This document shows positions 22,159 through 30,889 of a stretch of DNA of 37,030 nt, in pieces (positions within the stretch are counted from its first letter, which is position 1; every line of letters begins with the position of its first letter). The notes beneath the pieces are model-generated. The model was not told the DNA's origin. It did not search any database and was given only the letters and a program-made list of their open reading frames with translations. The position numbers and the translations under genes were made by a program. Location of the stretch: NCBI GenBank assembly GCA_902774365.1, contig CACYHX010000044.1, positions 1-37,030 on the forward strand, written 5' to 3'. The DNA is from an uncultured Bacteroidia bacterium (GTDB taxonomy: Bacteria > Bacteroidota > Bacteroidia > Bacteroidales > F082).

Positions 22159-23574
22159 ATGGGAGGCTTCTTCGGCACTGTATTAAAGAGTCCCTGCGCT
22201 CAGGACCTGTTCTACGGCATCGACTATCACTCGCATCTCGGCACCAAGCGCGCGGGCATGGTGACCCACGACGGCAGCGTGTTCCACCGCTCGATTCACG
22301 ACATCGAAAACTCTTATTTCCGCACCAAGTTCAGCGATGAGATGGGCGTGAATAAGTTTACCGGTAACAGAGGGATCGGCGTCATCAGCGACACCGACCC
22401 GCAACCCATTATCGTCAACTCGCACCTCGGCAAGTTCGCCATCGTCACGGTGGCCAAGATTAACAATATGGACGAGTTGGTCGCACACTGCCTTGAAAAC
22501 AAGCAGCACTTCGCTGAGTTGAGCATGGGCTTCACCAACCCCACCGAGCTGGTGGCGCTGCTCATTACCCAGGGCGAGGACTTCGTCGATGGCATCCGTA
22601 ACGTATATAATAAGGTGAAAGGGTCGTGCTCCATGCTCATCCTCACTGAAGACGGCATCATCGCGGCGCGCGACTTCTACGGCCGCACGCCCATCGTCGT
22701 CGGCAAGAACGACAACGGATATGTGCTGGCCTCAGAGAGCCATAGCTACATCAACCTCGACTATACGACCTGCTATACCGTGGGTTCGGGCGAGATCGTC
22801 AAGGTGACGCTCGACGGCGTTCAGCAGCTGCTGGCACCCAACCCGAAAAAGCAGATTTGTTCCTTCCTTTGGATTTATTATGGCTATCCCGTCTCCGACT
22901 ACGAAGGCATCAACGTGGAGGAGGCCCGCTACAACGAAGGCCGCGAGATGGGCAAGCACGACTACATCGACATCGACTACGTCTCCGCCATCCCGGATTC
23001 GGGCATCGGCATGGCTTTGGGTTACTCCAACATCCGAAAGATCCCGTATATGCGTGGCGTGGTGAAATATACGCCCACCTGGTCGAGGAGCTTCATGCCT
23101 GTCAACCAAAGCCAGCGTGAGCATGTGGCTAAGATGAAACTCATCCCCAACCACCAGATGCTCGAGGGCAAGAAGGTGGCTTTCTGCGACGACAGCATCG
23201 TGCGTGGCACCCAGTTGCGCGACAACGTGAAGATGCTCTACGACTACGGCGCCAAGGAAGTGCATGTGCGCATCAGCTGTCCGCCGTTGATGTACGGCTG
23301 TCCTTTCCTCAACTTCTCGGCATCCAAGACCGTCATGGAGCTCATCACGCGCCGTTGTGTGAAAGAGATGGAAGGCGACGACAACAAGAACATCGAAAAG
23401 TATTGCGACTCCAACAGCCAAGAATATGCCAACCTCGTCGAGATGCTCCGCAAGCATGTCGGAGTGGACTCGTTGAAGTTCAATACTTTGGAGAGCGTGG
23501 TGACAGCCATCGGCCTGCCGAAATGTGACCTCTGTACGCATTGCTTCGACGGCTCGAGTTACGGCCACGAATAA
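22159..23574 (+). CDS. PurF-like amidophosphoribosyltransferase paralogue lacking the glutaminase cysteine
   Basis: This 471-aa protein has the PurF layout: an N-terminal Ntn-type glutaminase domain (1-230), then a phosphoribosyltransferase domain with the PRPP loop VAFCDDSIVRGTQ (340-352, Asp344/Asp345). PurF starts at Cys1 (CGVFG or CGIFG), but here the start is MGGFFG, so the nucleophile is Gly. Cys234, Cys381 and a closing CDLCTHC (456-462) resemble the iron-sulfur ligands of the Bacillus enzyme. I expect it cannot use glutamine; it may use ammonia or have a different job. I recall Bacteroides paralogues that also start MGGFFG. It has its own promoter and no purine genes beside it. Confidence 0.85.
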   Translation: MGGFFGTVLKSPCAQDLFYGIDYHSHLGTKRAGMVTHDGSVFHRSIHDIENSYFRTKFSDEMGVNKFTGNRGIGVISDTDPQPIIVNSHLGKFAIVTVAKINNMDELVAHCLENKQHFAELSMGFTNPTELVALLITQGEDFVDGIRNVYNKVKGSCSMLILTEDGIIAARDFYGRTPIVVGKNDNGYVLASESHSYINLDYTTCYTVGSGEIVKVTLDGVQQLLAPNPKKQICSFLWIYYGYPVSDYEGINVEEARYNEGREMGKHDYIDIDYVSAIPDSGIGMALGYSNIRKIPYMRGVVKYTPTWSRSFMPVNQSQREHVAKMKLIPNHQMLEGKKVAFCDDSIVRGTQLRDNVKMLYDYGAKEVHVRISCPPLMYGCPFLNFSASKTVMELITRRCVKEMEGDDNKNIEKYCDSNSQEYANLVEMLRKHVGVDSLKFNTLESVVTAIGLPKCDLCTHCFDGSSYGHE

Positions 23575-23591
23575 ATTTTTGCGGTTTTTTC

Positions 23592-23621
23592 TTGCCAATC
23601 CAAGAAAAGTCCGTACTTTTG
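23592..23621 (+). promoter_or_regulatory. Promoter of the SRP RNA gene
   Basis: TTG at 23592-23594 and TACTTTTG at 23614-23621, with 19-bp spacing. Confidence 0.75.
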
Positions 23622-23625
23622 CAAC

Positions 23626-23722
23626 GGGTAAGTCTTATACGACCAGCTCCCTCTGAAATCCCCCAGGACAGGAATGTAGCAAGGGTAGGAGGTCGTAGCG
23701 GTGCGATATGAGTAGCTTACCC
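23626..23722 (+). ncRNA. ffs: Signal recognition particle RNA (4.5S, small bacterial type)
   Basis: The ends GGGTAAG (23626-23632) and CTTACCC (23716-23722) pair. The apical part carries the SRP signature: CCAGGACAGGAATGTAGCA, with a GGAA tetraloop and symmetric/asymmetric loops that bind Ffh, and GGTCGTA pairs back with TACGACC. A T-run follows at 23725-23731. It works with Ffh and FtsY to send membrane proteins to the translocon. Confidence 0.93.
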
Positions 23723-23752
23723 TTCTTTTTTGCCTATTCTAAAACATAAATA

Positions 23753-25798
23753 ATGAAAAAACTGATGATTTGCATTGGAATGGCTGCCGCCCTTGTGGGC
23801 TGCGCACCGAAGCAAGACGAAACCGTCGAGCAACCCCAACCCCAAGAGGAGTTCAAGTACCTGGTGGACGAGTTCGCCGACTTGAGGATCATGCGTTACC
23901 AGATCCCGGCATGGGATGAGTTGACGCTGCAACAGAAGAGCTATATCTATTATCTGGGCGAAGCTGCCAAGTGTGGTCGCGACATCCTCTTCGACCAGAA
24001 CTGCAAGTACAACCTGAAGGTCCGCAAGACCATCGAGGCCGTGCTGAACTCATATCAAGGCGACCGCGAGAGCGAAGACTTCCAGAACTTCGTGGTCTAT
24101 GCCAAACGTGTATTCTTCAGCAACGGCATCCATCACCACTATGCCGAGGATAAGTTCTTCCCCGAGATCAGTGAGGCTTACTTTGCTGACTTGGTGAAAG
24201 GCAGCGACGCCAGCCTTCTGCCGCTTGGCGAGGGCGAGACGGTCGATGACTTCATCACCTCCCTGACGCCGGTGATCTTCGACAAAGAGCTATACAAGAT
24301 GCGCCGTAGCAGCGAGGACGACATCATCGCCAACTCGGCGGTCAACTTCTACGAAGGCGACATCCGCAAAGCCGATGTGGAAGACTTTTATGGTAAGATG
24401 CGCGAGCCCAACGACGCCACGCCGATTTCCTATGGCTTGAACTCCAAGTTGGTGAAGGAAGACGGAAAGATTTATGAAGATGTCTACAAGGCCGACGGCT
24501 TGTACGGCGAGGCCATCCAAGCCATCATCGGCTGGCTCCAGAAAGCCAATGAGGTGGCGGAGAACGACAGCCAACGCAACTATACGCAGAAACTCATCGA
24601 CTATTACACCACAGGCGACCTGAAGACCTGGGACGAATACAACATCGCTTGGGTGCAGGACTCTGTCTCGCACATCGACTTCGTGAACGGCTTCATCGAG
24701 GACTACAACGACCCGATGGGCATGAAGGCCACCTGGGAGGCCATCGTCGACTATAAGGATGTTGAAGCTACTGTCCGTTCCAACATCATCAGCGAGAACG
24801 CCCAATGGTTTGAGGACAACTCGCCCGTCGACCCGCGCTTCAAGAAAGAGCAGTGCAAAGGCGTTTCGGCCAAGAGCATCATCGTCACCACCCTGGGTGG
24901 CGACTGTTTCCCGTCGCCCCCGATCGGTATCAACCTGCCCAACGCAGACTGGATCCGCAAGGAATATGGCTCCAAGTCGGTGACCATCACCAACCTGATG
25001 GAAGCCTATGACAAGGCCGCCGACGAATGCCCGAGAAGCGCCCTCAAGGAGTTTGCCTACTCGCAGGAGGAAGTCGACCTCTGCAAGAAATACGGCTCCG
25101 ACGCTGATGTGGTGCACACCAACCTGCACGAGTGCTTGGGCCATGGCTCCGGTAAGCTGCTGCCTGGCACGCAGCCTGGCGCCTTGAAGGAGTTCAGCTC
25201 GACGCTGGAGGAAGCCCGCGCCGACCTCTTTGGATTGTATTATATGGCCGACCCGAAGATGGTGGAACTGGGCGTGATGCCCGACGGCGAGGCTTACAAG
25301 TCAGAGTATTGCGCCTATATCCGCAATGGCATGATGTCGCAGCTGGCTCGCGTCGAGCTGGGTAAGGACGTCACCGAGGCTCACATGCAGAACCGTAAAC
25401 TCATCTCCGAGTGGTGCTACGAACACGGCAAGGACGCCAACGTCATCGAGAAGAAGGTGGAGAACGGCAAGACCTACTTCGTCATCAACGACTTCGAGGC
25501 GTTGCGTGGCCTCTTCGGCGAGCTGTTGGCCGAGGTGCAACGCATCAAGAGCGAAGGCGACTATGCCGCTGGCAAGGCCCTCGTGGAAAAATATGCCGTG
25601 AAGGTCGACCAAGACCTGCACAAGGAAGTCCTGGAGCGTTACAACGCCCTTGGCTTGAAGCCTTACGGTGGCTTCATCAATCCAGAGATCATCCCCGTCG
25701 TCGAGAATGGCGAGGTGGTGGATTACCGTGTCGAGTATCCATCTGACTTCCTGGAGCAACACCTGAAATACGGAAGAGAGTATAGCTTTTTGAAATAA
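23753..25798 (+). CDS. Dipeptidyl peptidase III (M49) lipoprotein
   Basis: This 681-aa protein starts with a lipoprotein signal (MKKLMICIGMAAALVGC, lipobox LVGC, Cys17). The M49 signature HECLGH is at 459-464 and the second zinc motif EEARAD at 486-491: two His and one Glu bind zinc, and Glu460 is catalytic. The fold is that of Bacteroides DPP III, which also has HECLGH. It removes dipeptides from peptide N-termini; with a lipoprotein signal it should act in the periplasm or at the surface rather than the cytosol. A short 16-bp gap precedes mpl, which suggests cotranscription. Confidence 0.92.
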   Translation: MKKLMICIGMAAALVGCAPKQDETVEQPQPQEEFKYLVDEFADLRIMRYQIPAWDELTLQQKSYIYYLGEAAKCGRDILFDQNCKYNLKVRKTIEAVLNSYQGDRESEDFQNFVVYAKRVFFSNGIHHHYAEDKFFPEISEAYFADLVKGSDASLLPLGEGETVDDFITSLTPVIFDKELYKMRRSSEDDIIANSAVNFYEGDIRKADVEDFYGKMREPNDATPISYGLNSKLVKEDGKIYEDVYKADGLYGEAIQAIIGWLQKANEVAENDSQRNYTQKLIDYYTTGDLKTWDEYNIAWVQDSVSHIDFVNGFIEDYNDPMGMKATWEAIVDYKDVEATVRSNIISENAQWFEDNSPVDPRFKKEQCKGVSAKSIIVTTLGGDCFPSPPIGINLPNADWIRKEYGSKSVTITNLMEAYDKAADECPRSALKEFAYSQEEVDLCKKYGSDADVVHTNLHECLGHGSGKLLPGTQPGALKEFSSTLEEARADLFGLYYMADPKMVELGVMPDGEAYKSEYCAYIRNGMMSQLARVELGKDVTEAHMQNRKLISEWCYEHGKDANVIEKKVENGKTYFVINDFEALRGLFGELLAEVQRIKSEGDYAAGKALVEKYAVKVDQDLHKEVLERYNALGLKPYGGFINPEIIPVVENGEVVDYRVEYPSDFLEQHLKYGREYSFLK

Positions 25799-25814
25799 AA
25801 TAAAACCTCCAACC

Positions 25815-27170
25815 ATGAAGAAAGTCCATTTTATCGCCATCGGCGGCAGTGCCATGCACAACCTCGCCATCGCCTTGCACCGCAAGGGCTATGAAGTGAC
25901 GGGTTCCGACGACGAGATCTTCGAGCCGAGCAAGTCACGTCTTGCCAAAGAGGGCATCCTGCCTCCCCAGTGGGGCTGGTATCCCGAGAAGCTCGACAAG
26001 ACCTACGACGCCGTCATCCTCGGCATGCACGCCCGCATCGACAACCCCGAGCTGGTGCGCGCACAGGAGCTGGGCTTGAAGGTGTATTCCTATCCCGAAT
26101 ACCTTTACGAGCAGAGCAAGGACAAGACTCGCATCGTCATCGGCGGTAGCCATGGCAAGACTACCATCACCTCGATGATCCTGCATGTGCTGCAACGCGT
26201 CGGCATCGAGACTGACTTCATGGTTGGGGCACAACTTGAGGGCTTCGACGTGATGGTGCGCCTCAGCGAGACGGCCAAGTACATGGTCATGGAAGGCGAC
26301 GAATACCTCACTTCGCCCATCGACCGCGTGCCCAAGTTCCACCACTATCATCCCCATGTCGCCGTCATCAGCGGCATCGGCTGGGACCATGTCAACGTGT
26401 TCCCGACCTTCGACAACTACTTGGAGCAGTTCCGTATCTTTGTCCGTACCATCGAACCTGGTGGCTGCCTCGTCTACGACCAGACCGATGTGGAGGCTGA
26501 GAAGATCGCCCAAGGTGCACAATGCCGTACCTTCGGCTATGGCGTGCATCCCTTCGAGAGCGATGGACTGAAGACTACCTTGCTCTTGCCCGACGGCAAC
26601 AGGAGGGAAGTGGGCGTGTTTGGTAGCCACAACATGAAGAACATCAACGCTGCGAAGTTGGTGTGTCAACAGCTGGGCGTCACCGACGAGCAGTTCTATG
26701 AAGCCATCGCCTCGTTCAAAGGTGCTGCTCGACGTTTGGAGCTGCTGTTTGACAACGGCGACAACTTCGTCTTCCGCGACTTCGCCCATGCGCCTTCCAA
26801 GGTCAACGCCAGCGTGAAGGCTCTGCGCGAGCAGTTTCCCGAGAAGCATCTGTTGGCTGTTTTCGAGCTGCATACCTACAGCAGCCTCAGCGAGGTCTTC
26901 ATCGACCATTATCGCGACGCCTTGAAACTCGCCGACACGGCTATCGTCTTCTATGACCCCCATGCCGTGGCCATTAAGAAACTGGAGCTGATGCGCGATG
27001 AGCGCATCGTCGAGGGCTTTGGCCGCAACGACTTGAAGGTGGTTCATAACAAGGCAGAACTCGTCGAGCTATTACAAAAAGGCCAACGACACAATGTCAT
27101 TGGCGCTTTCATGAGTTCTGGCGACTTCAACGGCCTCACGACCGACGACTTGAAGGCACTGTACGCTTAA
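25815..27170 (+). CDS. mpl: UDP-N-acetylmuramate:murein-tripeptide ligase
   Basis: This 451-aa Mur ligase has an N-terminal Rossmann part (HFIAIGGSAMHNLAIALHRK), the ATP loop GGSHGKTT at 110-117, MEGDEYLTSPIDRVPKFHHY, ISGIGWDHVNVFPT, and FAHAPSKVNASVKAL in the C-terminal domain. The SAMHNLA variant and the DEY...P.F block separate Mpl from MurC. It reattaches recovered L-Ala-D-Glu-meso-A2pm tripeptide to UDP-MurNAc, so cell-wall peptide is reused. Its stop overlaps the convergent lolA-like stop by 4 bp. Confidence 0.92.
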   Translation: MKKVHFIAIGGSAMHNLAIALHRKGYEVTGSDDEIFEPSKSRLAKEGILPPQWGWYPEKLDKTYDAVILGMHARIDNPELVRAQELGLKVYSYPEYLYEQSKDKTRIVIGGSHGKTTITSMILHVLQRVGIETDFMVGAQLEGFDVMVRLSETAKYMVMEGDEYLTSPIDRVPKFHHYHPHVAVISGIGWDHVNVFPTFDNYLEQFRIFVRTIEPGGCLVYDQTDVEAEKIAQGAQCRTFGYGVHPFESDGLKTTLLLPDGNRREVGVFGSHNMKNINAAKLVCQQLGVTDEQFYEAIASFKGAARRLELLFDNGDNFVFRDFAHAPSKVNASVKALREQFPEKHLLAVFELHTYSSLSEVFIDHYRDALKLADTAIVFYDPHAVAIKKLELMRDERIVEGFGRNDLKVVHNKAELVELLQKGQRHNVIGAFMSSGDFNGLTTDDLKALYA

Positions 27171-27772
27171 AACTGGAATGTCTTAGGGTCGATTGGCACG
27201 TCATACTTCACATTCGAGATGACGTAGCTGTCTTGGTTGCCGCTGTAGTCGTACAATACGATTTCTTTCAGCAGTAACGTGTCGGTGTAGTATTTGAAGA
27301 CTACCTTTTTATATCCGATTCCGATAATTTTTTTCTTTATGATGTTGGCCGTGATGACATGGAATTCACCTTCGGTCTTCGTCGTCAGGCTGTAGCCGGT
27401 TTCATTGGCCAGGTCCTGTATGCGTCCTTGGAATCCATAAAGGAAGATATGGGCAAGCGATTGCATCATGCCGCCGTCCCTCATTTTGAAGGTGCCATGG
27501 AATAGTCCCAGGTCCATCTTAATCTTTTTCGCGTTGACGGTCATGAATTTGCCGTTGGTGAACAAGGCGGAAAACTCGTCGGGTTTGACGAAATACAGGG
27601 TCCCGTATTGTGTTTCGGTCTTCTTGGGCCTGACCATGGTATTATTCAAATCGGATTCGAACGACTTGACTTTGCCGTTGGTGGTCTTGATCTGGCTAAG
27701 CAGGACGAGATCCTGCGCTTGCAGTTGAAAGGCAAATAATAAGATAGATAGTAGCGTAAGTAGTTTTTTCAT
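27167..27772 (-). CDS. LolA-like outer-membrane lipoprotein carrier
   Basis: This 201-aa protein starts with MKKLLTLLSILLFAFQLQAQ, a type I signal peptide. The mature part follows the LolA half-barrel: IKTTNGKVKSFESDLNNTMV, GTLYFVKPDEFSALFTNGKF, and later strands HVITANIIKKK, YKKVVFKYYTDTLLLKEIVL. LolA carries lipoproteins across the periplasm. It is the gene after rho on this strand, with a hairpin between them. A LolA-fold relative with another role cannot be excluded. Confidence 0.75.
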   Translation of the reverse strand: MKKLLTLLSILLFAFQLQAQDLVLLSQIKTTNGKVKSFESDLNNTMVRPKKTETQYGTLYFVKPDEFSALFTNGKFMTVNAKKIKMDLGLFHGTFKMRDGGMMQSLAHIFLYGFQGRIQDLANETGYSLTTKTEGEFHVITANIIKKKIIGIGYKKVVFKYYTDTLLLKEIVLYDYSGNQDSYVISNVKYDVPIDPKTFQF

Positions 27773-27788
27773 AGGGTGATATATAAAA

Positions 27789-27828
27789 CGGGAAAACAGT
27801 ACAGCAATAATCGTGCACTATTTTCCCG
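27789..27828 (-). terminator. Hairpin after rho
   Basis: CGGGAAAA (27789-27796) pairs with TTTTCCCG (27821-27828); on the minus strand TTTTATAT follows. Probable terminator of rho, AT-rich but with a tail. Confidence 0.55.
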
Positions 27829-27838
27829 ATTTCAGAAA

Positions 27839-29653
27839 TTATTTGTCCAGACTCATCAAAAACTCTTCGTTGTTGATGGTCTTGGCCACGCGGTCTTTCA
27901 GGAACTCCATGGCCTCAAGCGGCGTCATGTCGGCGAAGTGGTTGCGCAAGGCCCACACACGGGCGAGGGTGCGCTCGTCGACCAGGAGGTCGTCGCGGCG
28001 CGTACCCGAAGCCACGATGTCGATGGCGGGGAAGATGCGCTTGTTCGACAGACGACGGTCGAGCTGCAGTTCCATGTTACCCGTGCCCTTGAACTCTTCA
28101 AAGATAACCTCGTCCATCTTGGAGCCCGTGTCGATGAGGGCGGTGGCCAGGATGGTCAGCGAGCCGCCGTTTTCGATCTTACGGGCGGCACCGAAGAAAC
28201 GCTTTGGCTTTTGCAGGGCGTTGGCTTCCACGCCACCGGTGAGCACCTTGCCCGAGGCGGGCGAGACGGTGTTGTAGGCGCGTGCCAGACGTGTGATGGA
28301 GTCGAGCAGGATGACCACGTCGTGACCGCATTCAGTGAGACGCTTGGCCTTCTCGAGGACGATGTTGGCGATCTGCACGTGCTTCGAGGCCGGCTCATCG
28401 AAGGTGGAGGCGATGACCTCGGCATTCACGCTACGTTGCATGTCGGTGACTTCCTCGGGACGCTCGTCGATGAGCAGGATGATGAGGTACACCTCGGGGT
28501 GGTTGGCGGCGATGGCGTTGGCCACCTCTTTCAACAGGACGGTCTTACCGGTCTTGGGCTGAGCCACGATCAAGCCACGCTGGCCCTTGCCGATGGGGGC
28601 GAAGAGGTCCATGATGCGGGTCGAGATGGTGCAGCCTTTGTGCCCCGTGATATTGAACTTCTCGTTCGGGAACAGAGGCGTGAGGTAGTCGAAGGGGATG
28701 CGGTCGCGCACCTCTTCGGGCTTGCGTCCGTTGATGAGGTCGGTCTTGATGAGTGGGAAGAACTTCTCGCCAGCCTTGGGCGGACGGATGACGCCTTTGA
28801 TGGTGTCGCCGGTCTTCAGGCCCAACAGCTTGATTTGCGACTGCGAAACATAGATGTCGTCAGGCGAAGGCAGGTAGTTGTAGTCAGACGAACGCAGGAA
28901 ACCGAAGCCTTCGGGCATGATCTCGAGCACGCCTTCGGCCTCTACGGAGCTGTCGAACTGGCTCAGCAGGTCGTCGCGGCGCGGATGCTGCTCATAGCGC
29001 TCCTTCTCTTGACGTGGCTCCTGTTTGGGTTGGGGGATGGTCTCCTCCTGCTTTTCTGCAGTCTTTTCCTCTTTCGTGGTAGACATGTCTTGCATGGAAG
29101 CATTTTCCGTGGCTTTGTTGCGGGTGCGTTTGCGTTTCTGCTTGGGGCTGTCCTTCATTTCGAGAGAGGGAAGCGGCTCGGCAGTGGCTTCTTCGGCATC
29201 GGCTTTGGGTGCCGTCACAGGCTCTTCTGCCTTCTGCGGTTCAGGGGTGATGGAGAGCTGCACACCGTTGTTTTTCTGCCATTCACTGACGGCGGCTTCG
29301 GCTTCCTTGCTGATGCGCGGACGACGGCCACGTTTGGCTTGAGGCGCTTCGGCGACTTCTTTTATGTTTTCTTTAATTTCTTTTATATCCTCTTTCACGG
29401 GCTCTTTTTGTAGCTCTACGGGCTTTTCGGCAGCGGCTGCTTCCTTAGGCTCGGCCTTTTCGGCTTTGGCGTTCTTTTGTTTCTGTTTTTTAGGTTTGGC
29501 GGATTTCTTGATGTCGGGATGGTCCACCTGATGGTCGAGGATTTCGTAAGTGAGTTGGAATCTGTCCATTTTCTCATCATCTATGCCCATCTCAGTGGCA
29601 ATGATTTTGAGGTCTTCCATCGACTTCTCATTAAGTTCAAAAATGTTGTACAT
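27839..29653 (-). CDS. rho: Transcription termination factor Rho with long disordered insert
   Basis: This 604-aa Rho (E. coli: 419) has an N-terminal helical domain (1-45), a low-complexity Lys/Glu/Ala/Pro insert of about 185 residues, then an OB-type RNA-binding part ([20 protein letters not shown]) and the ATPase. The P-loop is PKTGKT with Lys370 and the Walker B region is [36 protein letters not shown] and the terminal EFLMSL are typical. It is a hexameric RNA helicase that ends transcripts. In Bacteroides thetaiotaomicron the similar insert was reported to drive condensate formation. A divergent promoter lies at 29757-29786. Confidence 0.95.
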   Translation of the reverse strand: MYNIFELNEKSMEDLKIIATEMGIDDEKMDRFQLTYEILDHQVDHPDIKKSAKPKKQKQKNAKAEKAEPKEAAAAEKPVELQKEPVKEDIKEIKENIKEVAEAPQAKRGRRPRISKEAEAAVSEWQKNNGVQLSITPEPQKAEEPVTAPKADAEEATAEPLPSLEMKDSPKQKRKRTRNKATENASMQDMSTTKEEKTAEKQEETIPQPKQEPRQEKERYEQHPRRDDLLSQFDSSVEAEGVLEIMPEGFGFLRSSDYNYLPSPDDIYVSQSQIKLLGLKTGDTIKGVIRPPKAGEKFFPLIKTDLINGRKPEEVRDRIPFDYLTPLFPNEKFNITGHKGCTISTRIMDLFAPIGKGQRGLIVAQPKTGKTVLLKEVANAIAANHPEVYLIILLIDERPEEVTDMQRSVNAEVIASTFDEPASKHVQIANIVLEKAKRLTECGHDVVILLDSITRLARAYNTVSPASGKVLTGGVEANALQKPKRFFGAARKIENGGSLTILATALIDTGSKMDEVIFEEFKGTGNMELQLDRRLSNKRIFPAIDIVASGTRRDDLLVDERTLARVWALRNHFADMTPLEAMEFLKDRVAKTINNEEFLMSLDK

Positions 29654-29756
29654 AAAATATGAATTGAAATAATTCCGAAATGGAATGATGGTGATACAAT
29701 AAATTAGGGGAACACTTTGCTGCGGTCAATCCTGGGATTGGTCCGTAAAAGTGCTG

Positions 29757-29786
29757 CAAAGGTAATGCTTTTTTTGGGAATGACAA
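29757..29786 (-). promoter_or_regulatory. Promoter of rho
   Basis: On the minus strand TACCTTTG (29757-29764) is the -7 box and TTG (29784-29786) the -33 box, 19 bp apart. The leader is about 95 nt, which leaves room for the autoregulation known for rho in other bacteria. Confidence 0.7.
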
Positions 29787-29806
29787 TTTTTTGTCGAAAA
29801 AAATCG

Positions 29807-29814
29807 TATTTTTG
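29807..29814 (+). promoter_or_regulatory. -7 box of the DUF4293 gene
   Basis: TATTTTTG, 17-23 bp before the ATGs at 29831 and 29837; leader very short. Confidence 0.6.
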
Positions 29815-29830
29815 CCGCAATTTAAAACGA

Positions 29831-30325
29831 ATGATCATGTCACAAAGATTGCAATCAATTTTCTTTTTCTTGTCGGCACTGCTGTTTGCGTTGCTGTTTT
29901 TCCTGCCTTTGGCGGAGTATTTCGGAGAGTTGAACATCCTGCGCTTCAGCGTGTATGGCGTTGAGTCTATGATGCCTAATGGCGAGGTGCCGTTCAAGAC
30001 GGCGTTCAGCCTGCCGGTGCTCATCCTGACGATTACGGTGATTCTGCTCAGTGGCTACCTGGCCATGGGCCTCTTCCGTGCTGTGAAGCTGCCGCAGTTC
30101 GTCAAGTTGTATAAGCTGTCCCGCGTCAACATCATCGTCATCGTGGCTTGGATTGCCGTGGTGTTTGCCTATTACATCCGTGTCATCGGCAAGCCCATCG
30201 GAGCTGACCCTGTCTTTAAGGTGGGCGCTTTCCTGCCATTGGCAGCCCTGTTGCTGTCGGTGGCCGCCGCCATGGGACTGAAGAAGGACATCAAGAAGGT
30301 GCGTTCCACCGACCGCATCCGTTGA
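29831..30325 (+). CDS. DUF4293 membrane protein
   Basis: From the ATG at 29831 (alternative 29837) the 164-aa product has four hydrophobic segments: SIFFFLSALLFALLFFLPLA, LPVLILTITVILLSGYLAMG, VNIIVIVAWIAVVFAYYI and LPLAALLLSVAAAMGL, with a Lys/Arg-rich end. The opening MSQRLQSIFFFL resembles the MIQRIQ start of DUF4293 proteins in Bacteroidota. Function unknown. A bidirectional terminator follows. Confidence 0.8.
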   Translation: MIMSQRLQSIFFFLSALLFALLFFLPLAEYFGELNILRFSVYGVESMMPNGEVPFKTAFSLPVLILTITVILLSGYLAMGLFRAVKLPQFVKLYKLSRVNIIVIVAWIAVVFAYYIRVIGKPIGADPVFKVGAFLPLAALLLSVAAAMGLKKDIKKVRSTDRIR

Positions 30326-30348
30326 TAGGGAAGAGAAACGATGAAAAC

Positions 30349-30378
30349 AAAAGCCGACCTCGTTGAGGCCGGCTTTTT
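30349..30378. terminator. Bidirectional terminator
   Basis: AAAGCCG-A-CCTC (30350-30361) and GAGG-C-CGGCTTT (30365-30376) form a stem with A- and T-runs on both flanks. It serves the DUF4293 gene (plus) and the phosphoesterase gene (minus). Confidence 0.8.
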
Positions 30379-30382
30379 GTTT

Positions 30383-30886
30383 TTAGAAGAGCTTGTTTCG
30401 GTCGAGTTCGAAGATCTCCAAATCTTTGAAGGTCTTGCCGTCGATGACCATCCTGACGAAAGTCACTTTGTTGTGGAACCCGCTGTTGCCCGCCGCTCCA
30501 GGGTTGATGTGGAGCAGGTTGAGCTGCTTGTCGTACATCACCTTTAAGATATGGGAGTGGCCGCAGATGTAAAGGTCGGGCTTCTTCTCCTGCAAGATAT
30601 ACTTCACCTCTGACATGTAATGCCCAGGATAGCCGCCGATGTGGGTCATGTAGACATCAACGTCCTCGATATGGAAGAACAAATCCTCAGGGTATTGCAT
30701 CCTCACGACATGGTCGTCGATGTTGCCGTGGACGGCGCGCAAGGGCTTGAACTCGGCCAAGGCATCGGCGGTTTCGATGTTGCCGATGTCGCCGGCATGC
30801 CACAGCTCGTCGACGTCCTTGAAGAAGTCGAAGAGCTGCGGGATGAGGGTGCAATGTGTATCAGATAGGATGCCGATGCGTTTCAT
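30383..30886 (-). CDS. YfcE-type metallophosphoesterase
   Basis: This 167-aa protein has all the motifs: GILSDTHC (5-12), WHAGDIGN (29-36), HGNID (53-57), YMTHIGG (79-85) and ICGHSH (107-112). These residues hold two metals. YfcE/MJ0936 proteins hydrolyse phosphodiesters; the physiological substrate is unclear. It starts 3 bp after the DUF3078 stop, so the genes are cotranscribed. Confidence 0.9.
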   Translation of the reverse strand: MKRIGILSDTHCTLIPQLFDFFKDVDELWHAGDIGNIETADALAEFKPLRAVHGNIDDHVVRMQYPEDLFFHIEDVDVYMTHIGGYPGHYMSEVKYILQEKKPDLYICGHSHILKVMYDKQLNLLHINPGAAGNSGFHNKVTFVRMVIDGKTFKDLEIFELDRNKLF

Positions 30887-30889
30887 TTT

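Noticed and set aside
25935-27047. 370-codon open frame opposite mpl
   Set aside because: Antisense shadow of a conserved Mur ligase gene.
27776-29413. 545-codon open frame opposite rho
   Set aside because: It is antisense to a clearly conserved gene; open because of codon bias, with no ribosome site or family.
29717-29830. Extension of the DUF4293 gene to 29717
   Set aside because: The added sequence covers both divergent promoters and would bury the first membrane segment.
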